The notes under the pieces are model-generated. The model ran no database searches. It worked only from the letters and a program-made list of their open reading frames with translations, and was not told where the DNA came from. The position numbers and the translations under genes were made by a program. From Halomonas sp. HAL1 (GTDB lineage: Bacteria; Pseudomonadota; Gammaproteobacteria; Pseudomonadales; Halomonadaceae), in contig NZ_CP130611.1 in NCBI RefSeq assembly GCF_030544485.1, forward strand, positions 129,528 to 193,527: a stretch of DNA of 64,000 nt, in the 5' to 3' direction. Positions 1-9,751 of the stretch are shown here, piece after piece (the first letter of the stretch is position 1; each line of letters begins with the position of its first letter).

Positions 1-1
1 A

Positions 2-1018
2 CTGAATCTCATCAAGCAACCTGCTTCAATTGGTCATGAAGACGTAGTTAAAGAGCTTGCTACCTTGAAGATCGAGCTGGATAGATACGCACGTAAGACA
101 ATTGGGCAACCGTTGCTTAATGACATAGGGGACAATGATCGTGGAACCTGCGCACTACACCCTGATTCATTAATGGCAGTGCTGATACCCTTTTTGAACT
201 GGGAAGACCAGAATGGGCAGGCTTATCGAGCCTTTGTAGATCCGAAACATGTCGTTGGGACAAACATCAAAGGGCATCCTGAGAACGTGCCACCAGAGGA
301 GGTGGTGAATAGGATCGAGCGCTACGCGACCTACTTTGGCTCAAGGGATAACGCCTTATATGTCTGGTACAAGCCACTTGGGCTATTCATTGCTCATGAG
401 GGAAAACACAGGGTCGCATTTATGCGATCGCATGATCAGCCGGCTATAGCAGCGTGGGTTCAGGAAGCTGGTTATCCGGCCCCATCTCGAATTACGATAA
501 TTGAGCCCAGCGATGATCGTGACGAATGGTTAGCAATGCTCGATGGTCGCTACATCCAGGTACTGCGGCGTCCGAACCTTGCCCGGAAAATACTTGATGC
601 TTACGGCGTATCGACAGCGAGGTGGCAGAATATAGATCATCTACCTGATGAAAAGATGGTGCGATTGGCGATTTACGAGCGCCGGCTTCATCGACCAGCC
701 AGAACGCGTAAGGAAATCGATAGAACACTTGATCTGCAGGCTCTTCTCGCTCGAATGGCCAAGGACAGTCAGGAGCAGTATTTTCATTGTCATGAACTCG
801 GCCCATATCGCCTTGACTGGAAGCGCAATATTTTAGCGGTCGCTTGTCTGCTAATTGCTGGCGGTCTGTTCGTGATGTTCAATCATGAATGGGTGATCAG
901 AGCAGGTATTGGCCTACTAGGCGTAGCCACAGGCATGATATTGAGTCATGAGGTACTGAGGTTCAAAGGGCCAAAAAAGCTGAGAAACCCTAACACCCTA
1001 GATAGGAGCCATCTGTAA
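2..1018 (+). CDS. Hypothetical protein, 5'-truncated by window edge
   Basis: The reading frame is open from the first bases of the window, so the gene probably starts outside it; a TTG at 65 is the first possible start but has no convincing ribosome site. The visible part is about 338 residues. A segment around GKHRVAFMR resembles the GRHR-type box of ParB/sulfiredoxin-like domains, but the match is short. Two hydrophobic helices close to the C-terminus (about the last 65 residues) suggest a membrane anchor. Function unknown; no neighbour on the same strand helps. Confidence 0.55.
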   Translation: MNLIKQPASIGHEDVVKELATLKIELDRYARKTIGQPLLNDIGDNDRGTCALHPDSLMAVLIPFLNWEDQNGQAYRAFVDPKHVVGTNIKGHPENVPPEEVVNRIERYATYFGSRDNALYVWYKPLGLFIAHEGKHRVAFMRSHDQPAIAAWVQEAGYPAPSRITIIEPSDDRDEWLAMLDGRYIQVLRRPNLARKILDAYGVSTARWQNIDHLPDEKMVRLAIYERRLHRPARTRKEIDRTLDLQALLARMAKDSQEQYFHCHELGPYRLDWKRNILAVACLLIAGGLFVMFNHEWVIRAGIGLLGVATGMILSHEVLRFKGPKKLRNPNTLDRSHL

Positions 1019-1100
1019 GTACACGCCTCGGCCAGATTAGACTCCTAAGAAGCACCTTGCACGAATAGTCAGCGAGCTGGCCACAGGCCTGAGTTGGCTA

Positions 1101-1832
1101 CTATGATTCCTCTATGGCTGCCATCAATCCTGCCCAGGTACTATACAGCGCGTTTTCATAACTTTCGTCATCAAGGCTGCGTGCCAGCACGTCACTGGCG
1201 ACAAGATCCAACTGCCTCTGAAGAGTTGCCACTGGAATAACCATCTCCGTGGTTTCCCATAGCTTCGGCTGTGAGCTGCGAGAATCAACTCGATAGCGGG
1301 ACCAGTGCGGTGTAGCCTCCACCGAGCTGATAGTCTCAACTAATTGTGTCAAGCAATCAGGTGGATCTTGTTCACCAGCCAGCTTCGCTGCCCTTTTCAG
1401 ACTTCGCATAATCTGCCGTAGGTTATGCTCATCATATAGCGAGCCGCGAACCCGACTTGGTATCTTAATAGCCTGCCCAGGCGACGTGATCTGATTCCGG
1501 TTTTCAATAATTTCAAGACACCAATTTAGTAGCCTTTTTAGAATCAACTCCGCAGCGTGTCGCTGGAGATAAAAGGCTGGCAAACCTATTTCATCGAAGC
1601 TGCCTCGCGCACGCCCTTGCTCAACGAGCAATGTGGCTGCAGTAAGATAGGCACCCTCATATGATGGCTGGCGCCAAAAGCCACCCAAGCGAGCGATGCC
1701 ATTCTCGAAATCACTTTCTATTAGGCTAGGATTCTTTCCGCCAACGAAAACACCTTGAGGATCGGTTGCAGGGTGACGGGAATAAAGAGGTCCAGTGCTC
1801 CATTTGACGCTCTCTCCTTGGTCGCTAGTCAT
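1101..1832 (-). CDS. Hypothetical helical protein, possibly HEPN-like
   Basis: 243 residues, last gene of a five-gene minus-strand operon; its start overlaps the stop of the preceding gene by 8 bp. A helix with the pattern FYLQRHAAELILKRLL (around residues 87-102) resembles the first helix of HEPN-type proteins, and a later SRYRVD box recurs in uncharacterised proteins of this kind. No RX4-6H catalytic motif is visible, so a ribonuclease role is not supported. Its linkage to a recombinase suggests an accessory or defence-type function, which is inference. Confidence 0.55.
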   Translation of the reverse strand: MTSDQGESVKWSTGPLYSRHPATDPQGVFVGGKNPSLIESDFENGIARLGGFWRQPSYEGAYLTAATLLVEQGRARGSFDEIGLPAFYLQRHAAELILKRLLNWCLEIIENRNQITSPGQAIKIPSRVRGSLYDEHNLRQIMRSLKRAAKLAGEQDPPDCLTQLVETISSVEATPHWSRYRVDSRSSQPKLWETTEMVIPVATLQRQLDLVASDVLARSLDDESYENALYSTWAGLMAAIEES

Positions 1833-2196
1833 TTACTGTCCTTTCCTGATGAATAAGGCAGTAGTCGCCCCGCAAGGCCACCCAGCGATCTGGTGTCGCT
1901 ACAAGATGGCCACCATGGACTGGGTTCCGGCATTGGCGACCCTTTGTTGTCAGCTCAGCACACTGAGCCATATACCCGGCTGCTTGCCAGGAAAGGTAGT
2001 CTCCGCGAGTAATACCATAGACACTGGCAAAAGCCGCTGCCGGATCGCACAAGAACATCTCTAGCTGACTTGGCGTTAGCGTCACGGATATTTTTCCAGC
2101 AGGGCCATCGTGGCTGGCGCTGAACGTTATGCCACTGTCGGTCAGGCGTTGGATGACACCAATGACATGTGGTGAAGCGCTGTTCTGTTGTGTCAT
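1825..2196 (-). CDS. Small protein with C-terminal zinc-binding motif
   Basis: 123 residues, start codon overlapping the recombinase stop by 4 bp (ATGA), indicating translational coupling. The N-terminal half is a compact alpha/beta region; the C-terminal half has CAELTTKGRQC followed about 35 residues later by YCLIH. This C-x9-C...C-x2-H arrangement is typical of small zinc-binding modules in uncharacterised bacterial proteins. Likely nucleic-acid or partner binding in the recombinase operon; exact role unknown. Confidence 0.6.
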   Translation of the reverse strand: MTQQNSASPHVIGVIQRLTDSGITFSASHDGPAGKISVTLTPSQLEMFLCDPAAAFASVYGITRGDYLSWQAAGYMAQCAELTTKGRQCRNPVHGGHLVATPDRWVALRGDYCLIHQERTVND

Positions 2197-3149
2197 ATCC
2201 CTTTCATCGCCTCCTCCAGCCGCCTTTCCGCACTTCGGTCATAGCGTTGTGTGGTGACTAGGTTGGTATGGCCTAGAGCGTATTGCACGGTGAGAACGTC
2301 GACACCTCGATCCAGCATGTTCGTAGCGAAGGTGCGGCGAAAGTCGTGCGGCGCGCACTCCTTTATGCCCGCCTGAGCAGCCCTTTCTTTTATGATGAAG
2401 TACACAGCCTGGTCAGTAATACGAAGATCAGTAATCACACCATGTCGGCGCACTCTAGGGAACAGAGGCCCGACATCCCGCCCCAACCGGGTTTGCCATG
2501 CCATGGCTTTCAGGAACGTTTCATTGGGCAGAAAGACGAGGCGTTCCTTGTTACCTTTGCCCAAAATCCTTATCGATTGCCGGCCGCGGTCAATCATCTC
2601 GATGTCTATGGATACACTCTCTGATCGACGCAGCCCCGTGTTGACCAGTAAGTGGAGTAACACGGCATCTCGTTCCCCTTTAGGGGTCTCGTCTGTTTCG
2701 CATGCGGAACAAAGGGCTTGGATAGCTACATCATCAAGGTGTACGCCCTTTGGCAACCTCGAGCCTCTGACAGACTTGAGATCGCTGATCTGATGATGGC
2801 TCTCACTGTCCATGCGACCCGCAACCCAAGCCTCACGCGCCACACCTTTCATCGCAGACAATGCGGTATTGATGGTCGATGGAGCCTTGCCCAGCTCACT
2901 CATCATCTCGATGATTGAGCGCACATGTTCGCGGCGGATCAGATGCCACGGACAATTCTTAATGTCATGACCACCGCTAAGGTAGGCAACTTGCTGGAGG
3001 TGCGATCGCATCGTAACGCGGCTACGGCGGGAACCAAGCCCCATAAGGTACGAGAGAGCGGGGTTTCCTTTGGCCTCTGTCAAAGTATTCGATGCTTCAG
3101 CAAGGCCCCCAGTGACGTTAGAAGGAATCATCGCTAGTGAATCAGCCAT
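2193..3149 (-). CDS. Tyrosine recombinase (XerC/D-like integrase)
   Basis: 318 residues, normal length for this family. The catalytic residues are visible: Arg in GLRRSE, Lys in the KGNKER hairpin, HDFRR, GHTN and the nucleophile Tyr in QRYDRSAERR. The N-terminal 110 residues form the SAM-like core-binding domain. It cuts and rejoins DNA through a 3'-phosphotyrosine intermediate and probably resolves multimers or integrates an element. It lacks the extra helix region of integron IntI proteins. It overlaps both neighbours (8 bp upstream, 4 bp downstream), so it is made together with small unknown proteins rather than alone. Confidence 0.88.
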   Translation of the reverse strand: MADSLAMIPSNVTGGLAEASNTLTEAKGNPALSYLMGLGSRRSRVTMRSHLQQVAYLSGGHDIKNCPWHLIRREHVRSIIEMMSELGKAPSTINTALSAMKGVAREAWVAGRMDSESHHQISDLKSVRGSRLPKGVHLDDVAIQALCSACETDETPKGERDAVLLHLLVNTGLRRSESVSIDIEMIDRGRQSIRILGKGNKERLVFLPNETFLKAMAWQTRLGRDVGPLFPRVRRHGVITDLRITDQAVYFIIKERAAQAGIKECAPHDFRRTFATNMLDRGVDVLTVQYALGHTNLVTTQRYDRSAERRLEEAMKGI

Positions 3150-3465
3150 TCCCGGGGCTCCCTTCTAAGCCGGCGATGTGTTGCTGCAAATAATCAGCCT
3201 GGCCTGCAGAGCACACAACAATATCGAGCAAATCCCCACCTTCATGCATCACCTCGTGAAAATCTGATGCACCTGGCGACGACTCGACGTAGACTCGCTT
3301 GCGGCGCAGCCCGCCCGGGAGCGTTAAGCTCAAGTGCTCAAGAACTGCATCGGCGTCCTCTAGGACGCCAACAATATCGCCCGTATCACGGACGATGGCC
3401 ATGAAGTCGTTGGTAGTGATGACCGCATATCCTGCGCGGGGTGGCATAATCAAGTGATCAAACAT
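3142..3465 (-). CDS. Hypothetical protein, paralogue of the upstream gene
   Basis: 107 residues; an AAGGGAG ribosome site precedes the ATG at 3465. Overlaps the recombinase start by 8 bp. Its order of elements (short beta start, acidic DEDA-like segment, GGLRRKRVYV strand, GGDLLDIVVC, C-terminal helix QADYLQQH) matches the 100-residue product just upstream (GGLDKRRIFC, GEFKGFSPC, EEAFTYWCQH), so the two look like diverged duplicates. No known family recognised. Confidence 0.6.
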   Translation of the reverse strand: MFDHLIMPPRAGYAVITTNDFMAIVRDTGDIVGVLEDADAVLEHLSLTLPGGLRRKRVYVESSPGASDFHEVMHEGGDLLDIVVCSAGQADYLQQHIAGLEGSPGNG

Positions 3466-3501
3466 CCAATTGCTCCCTTGTGGTTGTGATTTTTCCCCTG
3501 G

Positions 3502-3804
3502 TCAGGGCTGGTGCCTGGCTTCAGACTGGGCGGCGTGCTGGCACCAATAAGTGAAGGCTTCTTCCTGGTGATCGGTACATGGTGAGAATCCCTTGAACTC
3601 CCCGGCTTCTACATGCAACCCAACGAATCGGCCGCCAGAATCCCTGCAGAAGATCCGGCGCTTGTCGAGACCTCCTAAATCAGCTGCGATGCTATTGACG
3701 ACCCTCTGAGCATCGTTGGTAACCGATCGTGGGCCATCCTCGTCTATGATCAGTACGAGGGTGTCGGAGACGACCGCAATTTTGTAGATTGCCTTCCAAG
3801 TCAT
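3502..3804 (-). CDS. Hypothetical protein, first gene of recombinase operon
   Basis: 100 residues, 36 bp upstream of its probable paralogue. It has an acidic IDEDGPR stretch, a GGLDKRRIFCRDSGGRF strand pair and a C-terminal YWCQH helix. No transmembrane segment or known catalytic motif is visible. The promoter for the five-gene operon should lie in 3805-3900. Function unknown. Confidence 0.6.
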   Translation of the reverse strand: MTWKAIYKIAVVSDTLVLIIDEDGPRSVTNDAQRVVNSIAADLGGLDKRRIFCRDSGGRFVGLHVEAGEFKGFSPCTDHQEEAFTYWCQHAAQSEARHQP

Positions 3805-4228
3805 TCAGCACAGCCTTATTCATGTGACTCTGATACAGCCTACTCGGGTTCACTGCCCTTCTCTACTTTCTTAAATAACTATTTTAATAAGTAGAGACTC
3901 TAAGCGCCAGCACTACGGCAATTTATAGCTTGGACATACGATCACTCAAAATCGTAAAATACCAGCCTAAGCTATTGTTTTAAAAAAATAATCAAGGCAA
4001 AAAAGCCATTTTCAACAAGCCTGTACGCAAAATCTAGGCTTTTGGCAGGGTCATTCCCCTTGGATTTTGCGAAACAAGGGTGCTTTTTTGGGGGAAAGCA
4101 CCTCTCAGGAGAAAAATTTTTTACGTTAGCTTATCGGCCACTGCCAACAGACGCATATCGTTGACATACAGTCTCGTTAGCTACAAAATGTGCTTTGCAC
4201 ACTTTTACATTGCCTTGTTTGGAAACAC
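3805..4228. other. Divergent intergenic region with two inverted repeats
   Basis: AT-rich 424-bp spacer between the minus-strand recombinase operon and the mvaT-like gene. It holds an inverted repeat CTCTACTT (3861-3868) / AAGTAGAG (3889-3896), which could be an operator, and a hairpin GGTGCTTT (4079-4086) / AAAGCACC (4095-4102) of terminator or attenuator type. No ORF here is convincing. Confidence 0.45.
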
Positions 4229-4585
4229 ATGTCTATATTGCGTGAATACCAACAGTTGCAGGAGCAATCGAAGTCTCTTCGTGAACAACTAATATCGCTT
4301 GAGCGTCGAGAAGATTTCAAGCGTGAAAGTGCTTTTTTTAATCGTTTAAAATCCTTAATGGTTGATTATAATAAATCTGCTTTGGACGTTGTTAAATTGA
4401 TTAACGCCGAAGAAGGCATATGCGAGTCTCCGGCTCGACGTAAAAAGCGAAAGATAAAGGTATACCGCAATCCTTATGATTGGGAGATTGTCGAAACAAG
4501 AGGCGGCAATCATAAAACCCTGAGGGCATGGAAGGATCAGCACGGTGCCGAGGTTGTTGATTCTTGGCTTGTCGAAGAGAAATAG
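4229..4585 (+). CDS. MvaT/MvaU-family H-NS-like xenogeneic silencer
   Basis: 118 residues when started at the ATG at 4229 (MSILREYQQL), which matches the family start better than a longer frame from 4190. Residues 1-60 form the oligomerisation coiled coil. A basic linker (RRKKRKIKVYRNP) leads to the C-terminal DNA-binding domain with the hallmark GGNHKTLRAWKDQHG box. Family members bind AT-rich DNA and silence acquired genes; plasmid copies can act as stealth proteins that limit fitness cost in a new host. It sits 33 bp before the replication gene and may be co-transcribed with it. Confidence 0.85.
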   Translation: MSILREYQQLQEQSKSLREQLISLERREDFKRESAFFNRLKSLMVDYNKSALDVVKLINAEEGICESPARRKKRKIKVYRNPYDWEIVETRGGNHKTLRAWKDQHGAEVVDSWLVEEK

Positions 4586-4618
4586 CAGGTTATTACTGCA
4601 GGCTGACAGAGGTTAGAT

Positions 4619-5650
4619 ATGGCCAGCGATAGCAATAAAGACAAGGACATACAAGCTGTTTCGGTGAATAAGCCGCCTCAGCTTGACCTATTCAGCCTGA
4701 GCGATAGCCGGGACAGAAATTATAGCAATAGCATCGATATTTACGATGCATTGCCTAAATATTCTCTTGAGAAGCGTCGTCGATTCACAGACCTGAACAG
4801 CGCTGTAAGAGAGCGCGAATGCCGTATTGGCGACCGAGTTATAAAGGTTAAAGTTAAACCAGCTATTATCGAGAATAGCAAAGGTAAACATGAGCTAGTT
4901 TACCCTGGTGAGCGTGAAGAGATTATAGAAGACGCTTTAAGAAAACTGGCGGTTAATGGCGGAAGCGTCATGATCGACGGTAAAGTCGGTGTGCTTTTTA
5001 CTTTCTACGAGTTGCGTGCTGAGTTACGCCGAAATAAACATGAGTTCAAACTCAGCGAGATAAAAGAGGCGATTCTTGTTTGCCGTGGCGCGCAGCTTGA
5101 AACGGTCACAAATGATAATGAAACTGTTATTTCTTCAAGCTTTTTTCCTATGGTCGGCCTAACCACGCGAAAAGATATTCAGATGCGCGAAGGCGATACT
5201 AAATGCTACGTACAGTTTAACCCTTTAGTAACTGAGAGTATTCTTAAACAAACTTTCCGTCTATATGACTATAGCACTTCGATGTCGATTAAGAGTCCTC
5301 TTGCCCGGTACATGCATAAGCGAATGAGCCACTACTGGAGCCAGGCATCAGCCAACGATCCTTATACCCCTCGTCTCATTCCATACCTGTCAGGCAGCCC
5401 TCGCGGCCTTTCTGATCGCATGGGCAGTAATGTGCGCGCTATGAAAATTGCCCTTGACGTACTCGTTGAGCATGAGGTTATTGCTAGTTATAAAGCTAAG
5501 AGAATAACGGAAGGGAAAAAACTTGTTGATATTTACTACACAATTTTTCCAACAGATAAATTTGTCAAAACAGTTAAAAGAGCTAATTACAAAAGTAACT
5601 CAATACGGTTAAAGAAAGACTTACATACTATTAGCGAAACAACTCTTTAA
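4619..5650 (+). CDS. Plasmid replication initiator protein (Rep)
   Basis: 343 residues. DIYDALPKYSL near the start, YPGEREEIIEDALRKLA in the middle and LARYMHKRMSHYWSQAS in the C-terminal half are patterns of winged-helix plasmid initiators that bind iterons at oriV. The downstream 7.0-7.9 kb segment holds many copies of one 17-bp motif, which fits an iteron-regulated replicon. Ten bp after its stop lies an IS3-family insertion, so the gene is intact but separated from its probable origin by 1.3 kb. Family membership is from recognisable motifs; iteron binding is inference. Confidence 0.75.
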   Translation: MASDSNKDKDIQAVSVNKPPQLDLFSLSDSRDRNYSNSIDIYDALPKYSLEKRRRFTDLNSAVRERECRIGDRVIKVKVKPAIIENSKGKHELVYPGEREEIIEDALRKLAVNGGSVMIDGKVGVLFTFYELRAELRRNKHEFKLSEIKEAILVCRGAQLETVTNDNETVISSSFFPMVGLTTRKDIQMREGDTKCYVQFNPLVTESILKQTFRLYDYSTSMSIKSPLARYMHKRMSHYWSQASANDPYTPRLIPYLSGSPRGLSDRMGSNVRAMKIALDVLVEHEVIASYKAKRITEGKKLVDIYYTIFPTDKFVKTVKRANYKSNSIRLKKDLHTISETTL

Positions 5651-5699
5651 AATGATATTCTGAACCGCCCCGGTTATTCCGGAGACAGGTTTGTTTGAG

Positions 5700-6916
<1,217 letters not shown>

Positions 6917-7031
6917 AACTCCATCCTCTCAAGATATGGAGTCTCCGGTAAAGCCGGGGCGGTTCATTCCCTTGTTTACTCTTTGCGAGTTCTGGTGCAT
7001 TGAATGCATGTAGATCGCATTTACAGCGTAG

Positions 7032-7845
7032 GGGGGATATTGCACACATGGGTGACTCGTCGCCCCATCAAGCCCTCAGCCAGTGTGGATCGCAACACTG
7101 GGGCCGTGCTGTAGGAAATATTGAGGCACGACAGTATCAGTTCTCATAGCAAGCCAAGCGCGAGTCATCGTTAGGGGGAATGTTGCACAGATGACCGCCG
7201 CCAAACCTCCTCGATCACACCGCCCAATGAGCGTGGCCAACACCCAGTCACTCTTATAACGCCCTCTTACAGTAGGCATTTAAGTGTGGAGTTCGTAGCG
7301 TGAACGTAGGTGGGAACGTTGCACCAACAGTCGCCATGACAGGTCTCTAAAGCTCGGCCAGTGTGCTAAAAGCATCTTTCCTTCCCTGGCTGGGGGTCGT
7401 TGATCTGTAACAATCTGATGACAGAGAAGCCAAGCCACTGAATTGAGCAGCTTCAAATGGTAACGGTATAAAAGTGCTCAGATAGTAGCCAACGTATCCA
7501 CATTTGCTGTGGGTAAGCCTGTGGAAAAGGAGCATTCTATAGGTGGGAATGTTGCACGGTTTCGGTGGGGATACTGCACAGGTTATTTTCTGACCAGCGA
7601 TTTGGTCCCTGATAGGAGGTGGGGATGTTGCACATTTGGAGCCAATCGAATCGAATTGGTCCTGTCAACCTATCATTCTTAAATCTTGCAGGTGGGAATG
7701 TTGCACAGATGGTGCCTAAATGAGACAAAATGTGGACAAAAAGACGTTTTCTGTGGACATCAGGAGGATAACTTTGGCCCCTAGGTGGGAATGTTGCACA
7801 GCAAGCGGTGGGAATGTTGCATAGCAAACGGTGGGAATGTTGCAT
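7032..7845 (+). repeat. Iteron-like repeat cluster 1 (10 copies)
   Basis: Ten copies of a motif with consensus GGTGGGAATGTTGCACA, all in one direction: near 7032, 7174, 7309, 7542, 7564, 7618, 7691, 7784, 7807 and 7830. The last three are spaced 23 bp and the pair 7542/7564 is spaced 22 bp, about two helical turns, as for Rep-binding iterons. Copies differ mainly at the G run and the AAT/GAT/TAT position. No protein-coding frame here is credible because apparent ORFs are translations of the repeats. Confidence 0.8.
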
Positions 7846-7960
7846 CGGTTTTTGAAAGATAATGCATACTTTTCAGTGGTTTGATGCTTCTTTACTCGCT
7901 CGTAACCCTGTTTTAACCCAGCCTTAACCCTTTAACCTTTTTATATTAACCAGCCTTTTC
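7480..7960. other. Candidate vegetative origin (oriV)
   Basis: The densest iterons lie beside two DnaA-box-like 9-mers in inverted order, GTATCCACA (7494-7502) and TGTGGGTAA (7508-7516), each one mismatch from consensus. An AT-rich stretch with repeated TTAACC runs (about 7855-7960) could be the unwinding element. The layout boxes-iterons-AT-rich fits theta-type origins. This is inference; no functional evidence is in the sequence itself. Confidence 0.5.
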
Positions 7961-8050
7961 TTACACCCCCAAGCAACCGAGTTTCTTTGTGGGCCATTAG
8001 AAGAGCAGTATCAACATCACAGCAGGTTTATCAATTAAAGGATAGCCCAT

Positions 8051-8084
8051 AAAAAAGCCTCACCAGCTGGAATGCTGGTGAGGC
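8051..8084 (-). terminator. Rho-independent terminator of radC-like gene
   Basis: Perfect 11-bp stem GCCTCACCAGC (8057-8067) / GCTGGTGAGGC (8074-8084) with 6-nt loop, followed on the minus strand by six Ts (8051-8056). Confidence 0.85.
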
Positions 8085-8109
8085 CATGAAAACGGCATAA
8101 CCGTTGAAG

Positions 8110-8664
8110 TTATATCAGCCCCCTCTCTGCAAAGCTGACATGCTCGGTGCCAGCCACAATAATGTGGTCTATCACCTTTACGTCGATCACATCCAAAGCC
8201 TCTTGTAGCTTCTTCGTAATCTGACGATCGGCATCACTCTCTTGAGGACTACCGCTAGGATGGTTGTGACACAACAATACGGCGGAAGCATTTGTTTCAA
8301 TCGCACTTCTAACCACTTCCCTAGGATAGACAGCCGCCTTATCCACGGTGCCCCTAAAAAGCTCCTCATGCTTGATGACTTGATGTTGCGAGTTCAGCCA
8401 CGTCACAGAGAACACTTCGTAAGGCAGTTCCGCATACTTGAGCGTCAGATAATCAACCGCTATCCAAGGAGCCGTTATCTTTGCACCCTCACTCTCAAGC
8501 TGACCATAGAACCGTGCTTCGATGATGTTCAGTGCCTCTGAGATAACAGCATCTTCACGCTCTTTACGCTGCTCTGCGGTCTCTACGGTTCCCTTTCCAG
8601 GGAAACTATAAACTTTGGCCGCCTCACTAACTGCGAACATATCCAACTGGTTGGTGTGCTTCAT
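8110..8664 (-). CDS. RadC-family JAB/MPN+ domain protein
   Basis: 184 residues from the ATG at 8664, chosen because the AGGAG of the shared leader is 6 nt upstream; a longer frame from 8772 would run through the leader. The C-terminal half is the RadC/JAMM domain with the metal motif HNHPSGSPQESDAD and upstream E (HEELFRG). Plasmid and phage RadC-like proteins are common in establishment and anti-restriction regions, but their biochemical activity is unsettled. It is transcribed divergently from ardC, each with its own copy of the leader. Confidence 0.85.
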   Translation of the reverse strand: MKHTNQLDMFAVSEAAKVYSFPGKGTVETAEQRKEREDAVISEALNIIEARFYGQLESEGAKITAPWIAVDYLTLKYAELPYEVFSVTWLNSQHQVIKHEELFRGTVDKAAVYPREVVRSAIETNASAVLLCHNHPSGSPQESDADRQITKKLQEALDVIDVKVIDHIIVAGTEHVSFAERGLI

Positions 8665-8724
8665 CATTCTCTCCTCTCTCATTCCCGCTGCCGGGTCTCG
8701 ATTAGAGTTAGGGGAAGCACTGAC
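8665..8724 (-). promoter_or_regulatory. Conserved leader, copy 1 (radC)
   Basis: Minus-strand copy: GTCAGT, CCCTAACT, then GAGACC exactly 25 nt after GTCAGT, a GC stem (CCGGCAGCGGG) and GGAATGAGAGAGGAG before the ATG. It stands back to back with copy 2. Confidence 0.75.
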
Positions 8725-8736
8725 CCCCCACCGGCT

Positions 8737-8801
8737 GTCACCTAGCGCCCTATCCCTTCTTGAGACCTGCACTACTGCAGGAATGAGAGAGGAGATAGAT
8801 C
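8737..8801 (+). promoter_or_regulatory. Conserved leader, copy 2 (ardC)
   Basis: GTCACC at 8737, CCCTATCC, GAGACC at 8762 (25-nt spacing), stem CCTGC/GCAGG, then GGAATGAGAGAGGAG and the ardC ATG at 8802. Confidence 0.8.
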
Positions 8802-9704
8802 ATGAGCAAACGTGCAATCGATGGTATCCGCGAAGCACTCATACAAGGCTTGATGGAAGGCACAGCCCCCTGGCAGAAGCCTTGGAAACCAGGCGACAAA
8901 GATGTGAGCCAGCCCTATAACGCCTCTTCAGGGCGTTCTTACACTGGCTGGTCAAATATCATCAGTCTCTGGATTGCTTCAGATAAAAACGGCTACACCA
9001 GCCCTGCCTGGGTGACTTTCAAGCAAGCGAAGGATCTCGGCACTCACCCCCGCAAAGGCGAAAAGGGCACTCCCGTGGAATTTTGGAAATTCCACAAAAA
9101 GCGCGAGAAGAAGGAGAACGGCACAACGGAGGAGAAAATCATCCCCGTGAACCGTATCTTTTATGTGTTTAACGAGGAGCAGCTGGCGGACCCATTGACA
9201 GAGGCTGCAAAGCCACCTGTCTTAGAAGCTCAACCTGAGCCCGTGCAGTTCGTTACACGGCTGATTGAAGCATCGGGCATCCCTTTAAGCTGGGGCGGTG
9301 ACAAGGCCTACTACAGGCCCTCTACGGATGGCATACGCCTACCCCGCCCTGAACAGTTCCATGAGGTTAGTGAAATTGCGGCCACCGGCCTGCATGAGCT
9401 GATCCATGCTACTGGTGCTCCCTTGCGCCTGAACCGGGACAAGAGCGATCGCGCTCGAGAGGAAGTAGTGGCAGAAGCTGGTGCCTGGCTTGCAGCCATG
9501 CGCTTTGGTCTCCCTGCTACCCCCGAAAACTCGGCGTCCTACCTCACTGGATGGGCTTCACGGCTCAAAGGTGACCAGGCCAAAGAGATCGACCGTGCTC
9601 TGGCTGATGCGCAGAAGGCGGTTAACTTCATCGAGCAAATGGCACAACAGTGCGGTTTGATCGACGGAGAAGAAGACTCAACTGCAGCAACCGCGGCAGC
9701 TTGA
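8802..9704 (+). CDS. ardC: ArdC-like antirestriction protein (ssDNA-binding plus zincin)
   Basis: 300 residues. The N-terminal 120 residues (GTAPWQKPW, YTGWSNIISLW, SPAWVTFKQAKDLG, GEKGTPVEFWK) form the ArdC ssDNA-binding domain. The C-terminal part is the metallopeptidase-like domain with HELIHATG (zinc ligands) and the EEVVAEAGAWL helix. ArdC proteins coat incoming single-stranded plasmid DNA and help it escape restriction in the recipient. Uses the conserved leader and ends in a strong terminator. Divergent from the radC-like gene. Confidence 0.88.
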   Translation: MSKRAIDGIREALIQGLMEGTAPWQKPWKPGDKDVSQPYNASSGRSYTGWSNIISLWIASDKNGYTSPAWVTFKQAKDLGTHPRKGEKGTPVEFWKFHKKREKKENGTTEEKIIPVNRIFYVFNEEQLADPLTEAAKPPVLEAQPEPVQFVTRLIEASGIPLSWGGDKAYYRPSTDGIRLPRPEQFHEVSEIAATGLHELIHATGAPLRLNRDKSDRAREEVVAEAGAWLAAMRFGLPATPENSASYLTGWASRLKGDQAKEIDRALADAQKAVNFIEQMAQQCGLIDGEEDSTAATAAA

Positions 9705-9725
9705 TTTTTTTCTTTACCATTCAAC

Positions 9726-9751
9726 AGCCTCCCCCTCGGGAGGCTTTTTTT
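9726..9751 (+). terminator. Terminator of ardC; group IIC intron target
   Basis: Stem AGCCTCCC (9726-9733) / GGGAGGCT (9738-9745) followed by a run of seven Ts. The group II intron begins at the base right after the T run, as class C introns do. Confidence 0.9.

Noticed and set aside
2193..3149. Integron integrase (IntI) for the cassette array
   Set aside because: The recombinase lacks the IntI-specific insertion and lies 18 kb from the cassettes within another operon.
7537..7845. Minus-strand ORF with repeated CNIPTA-like peptides
   Set aside because: It is only the translation of the iteron repeats; no ribosome site and no domain.
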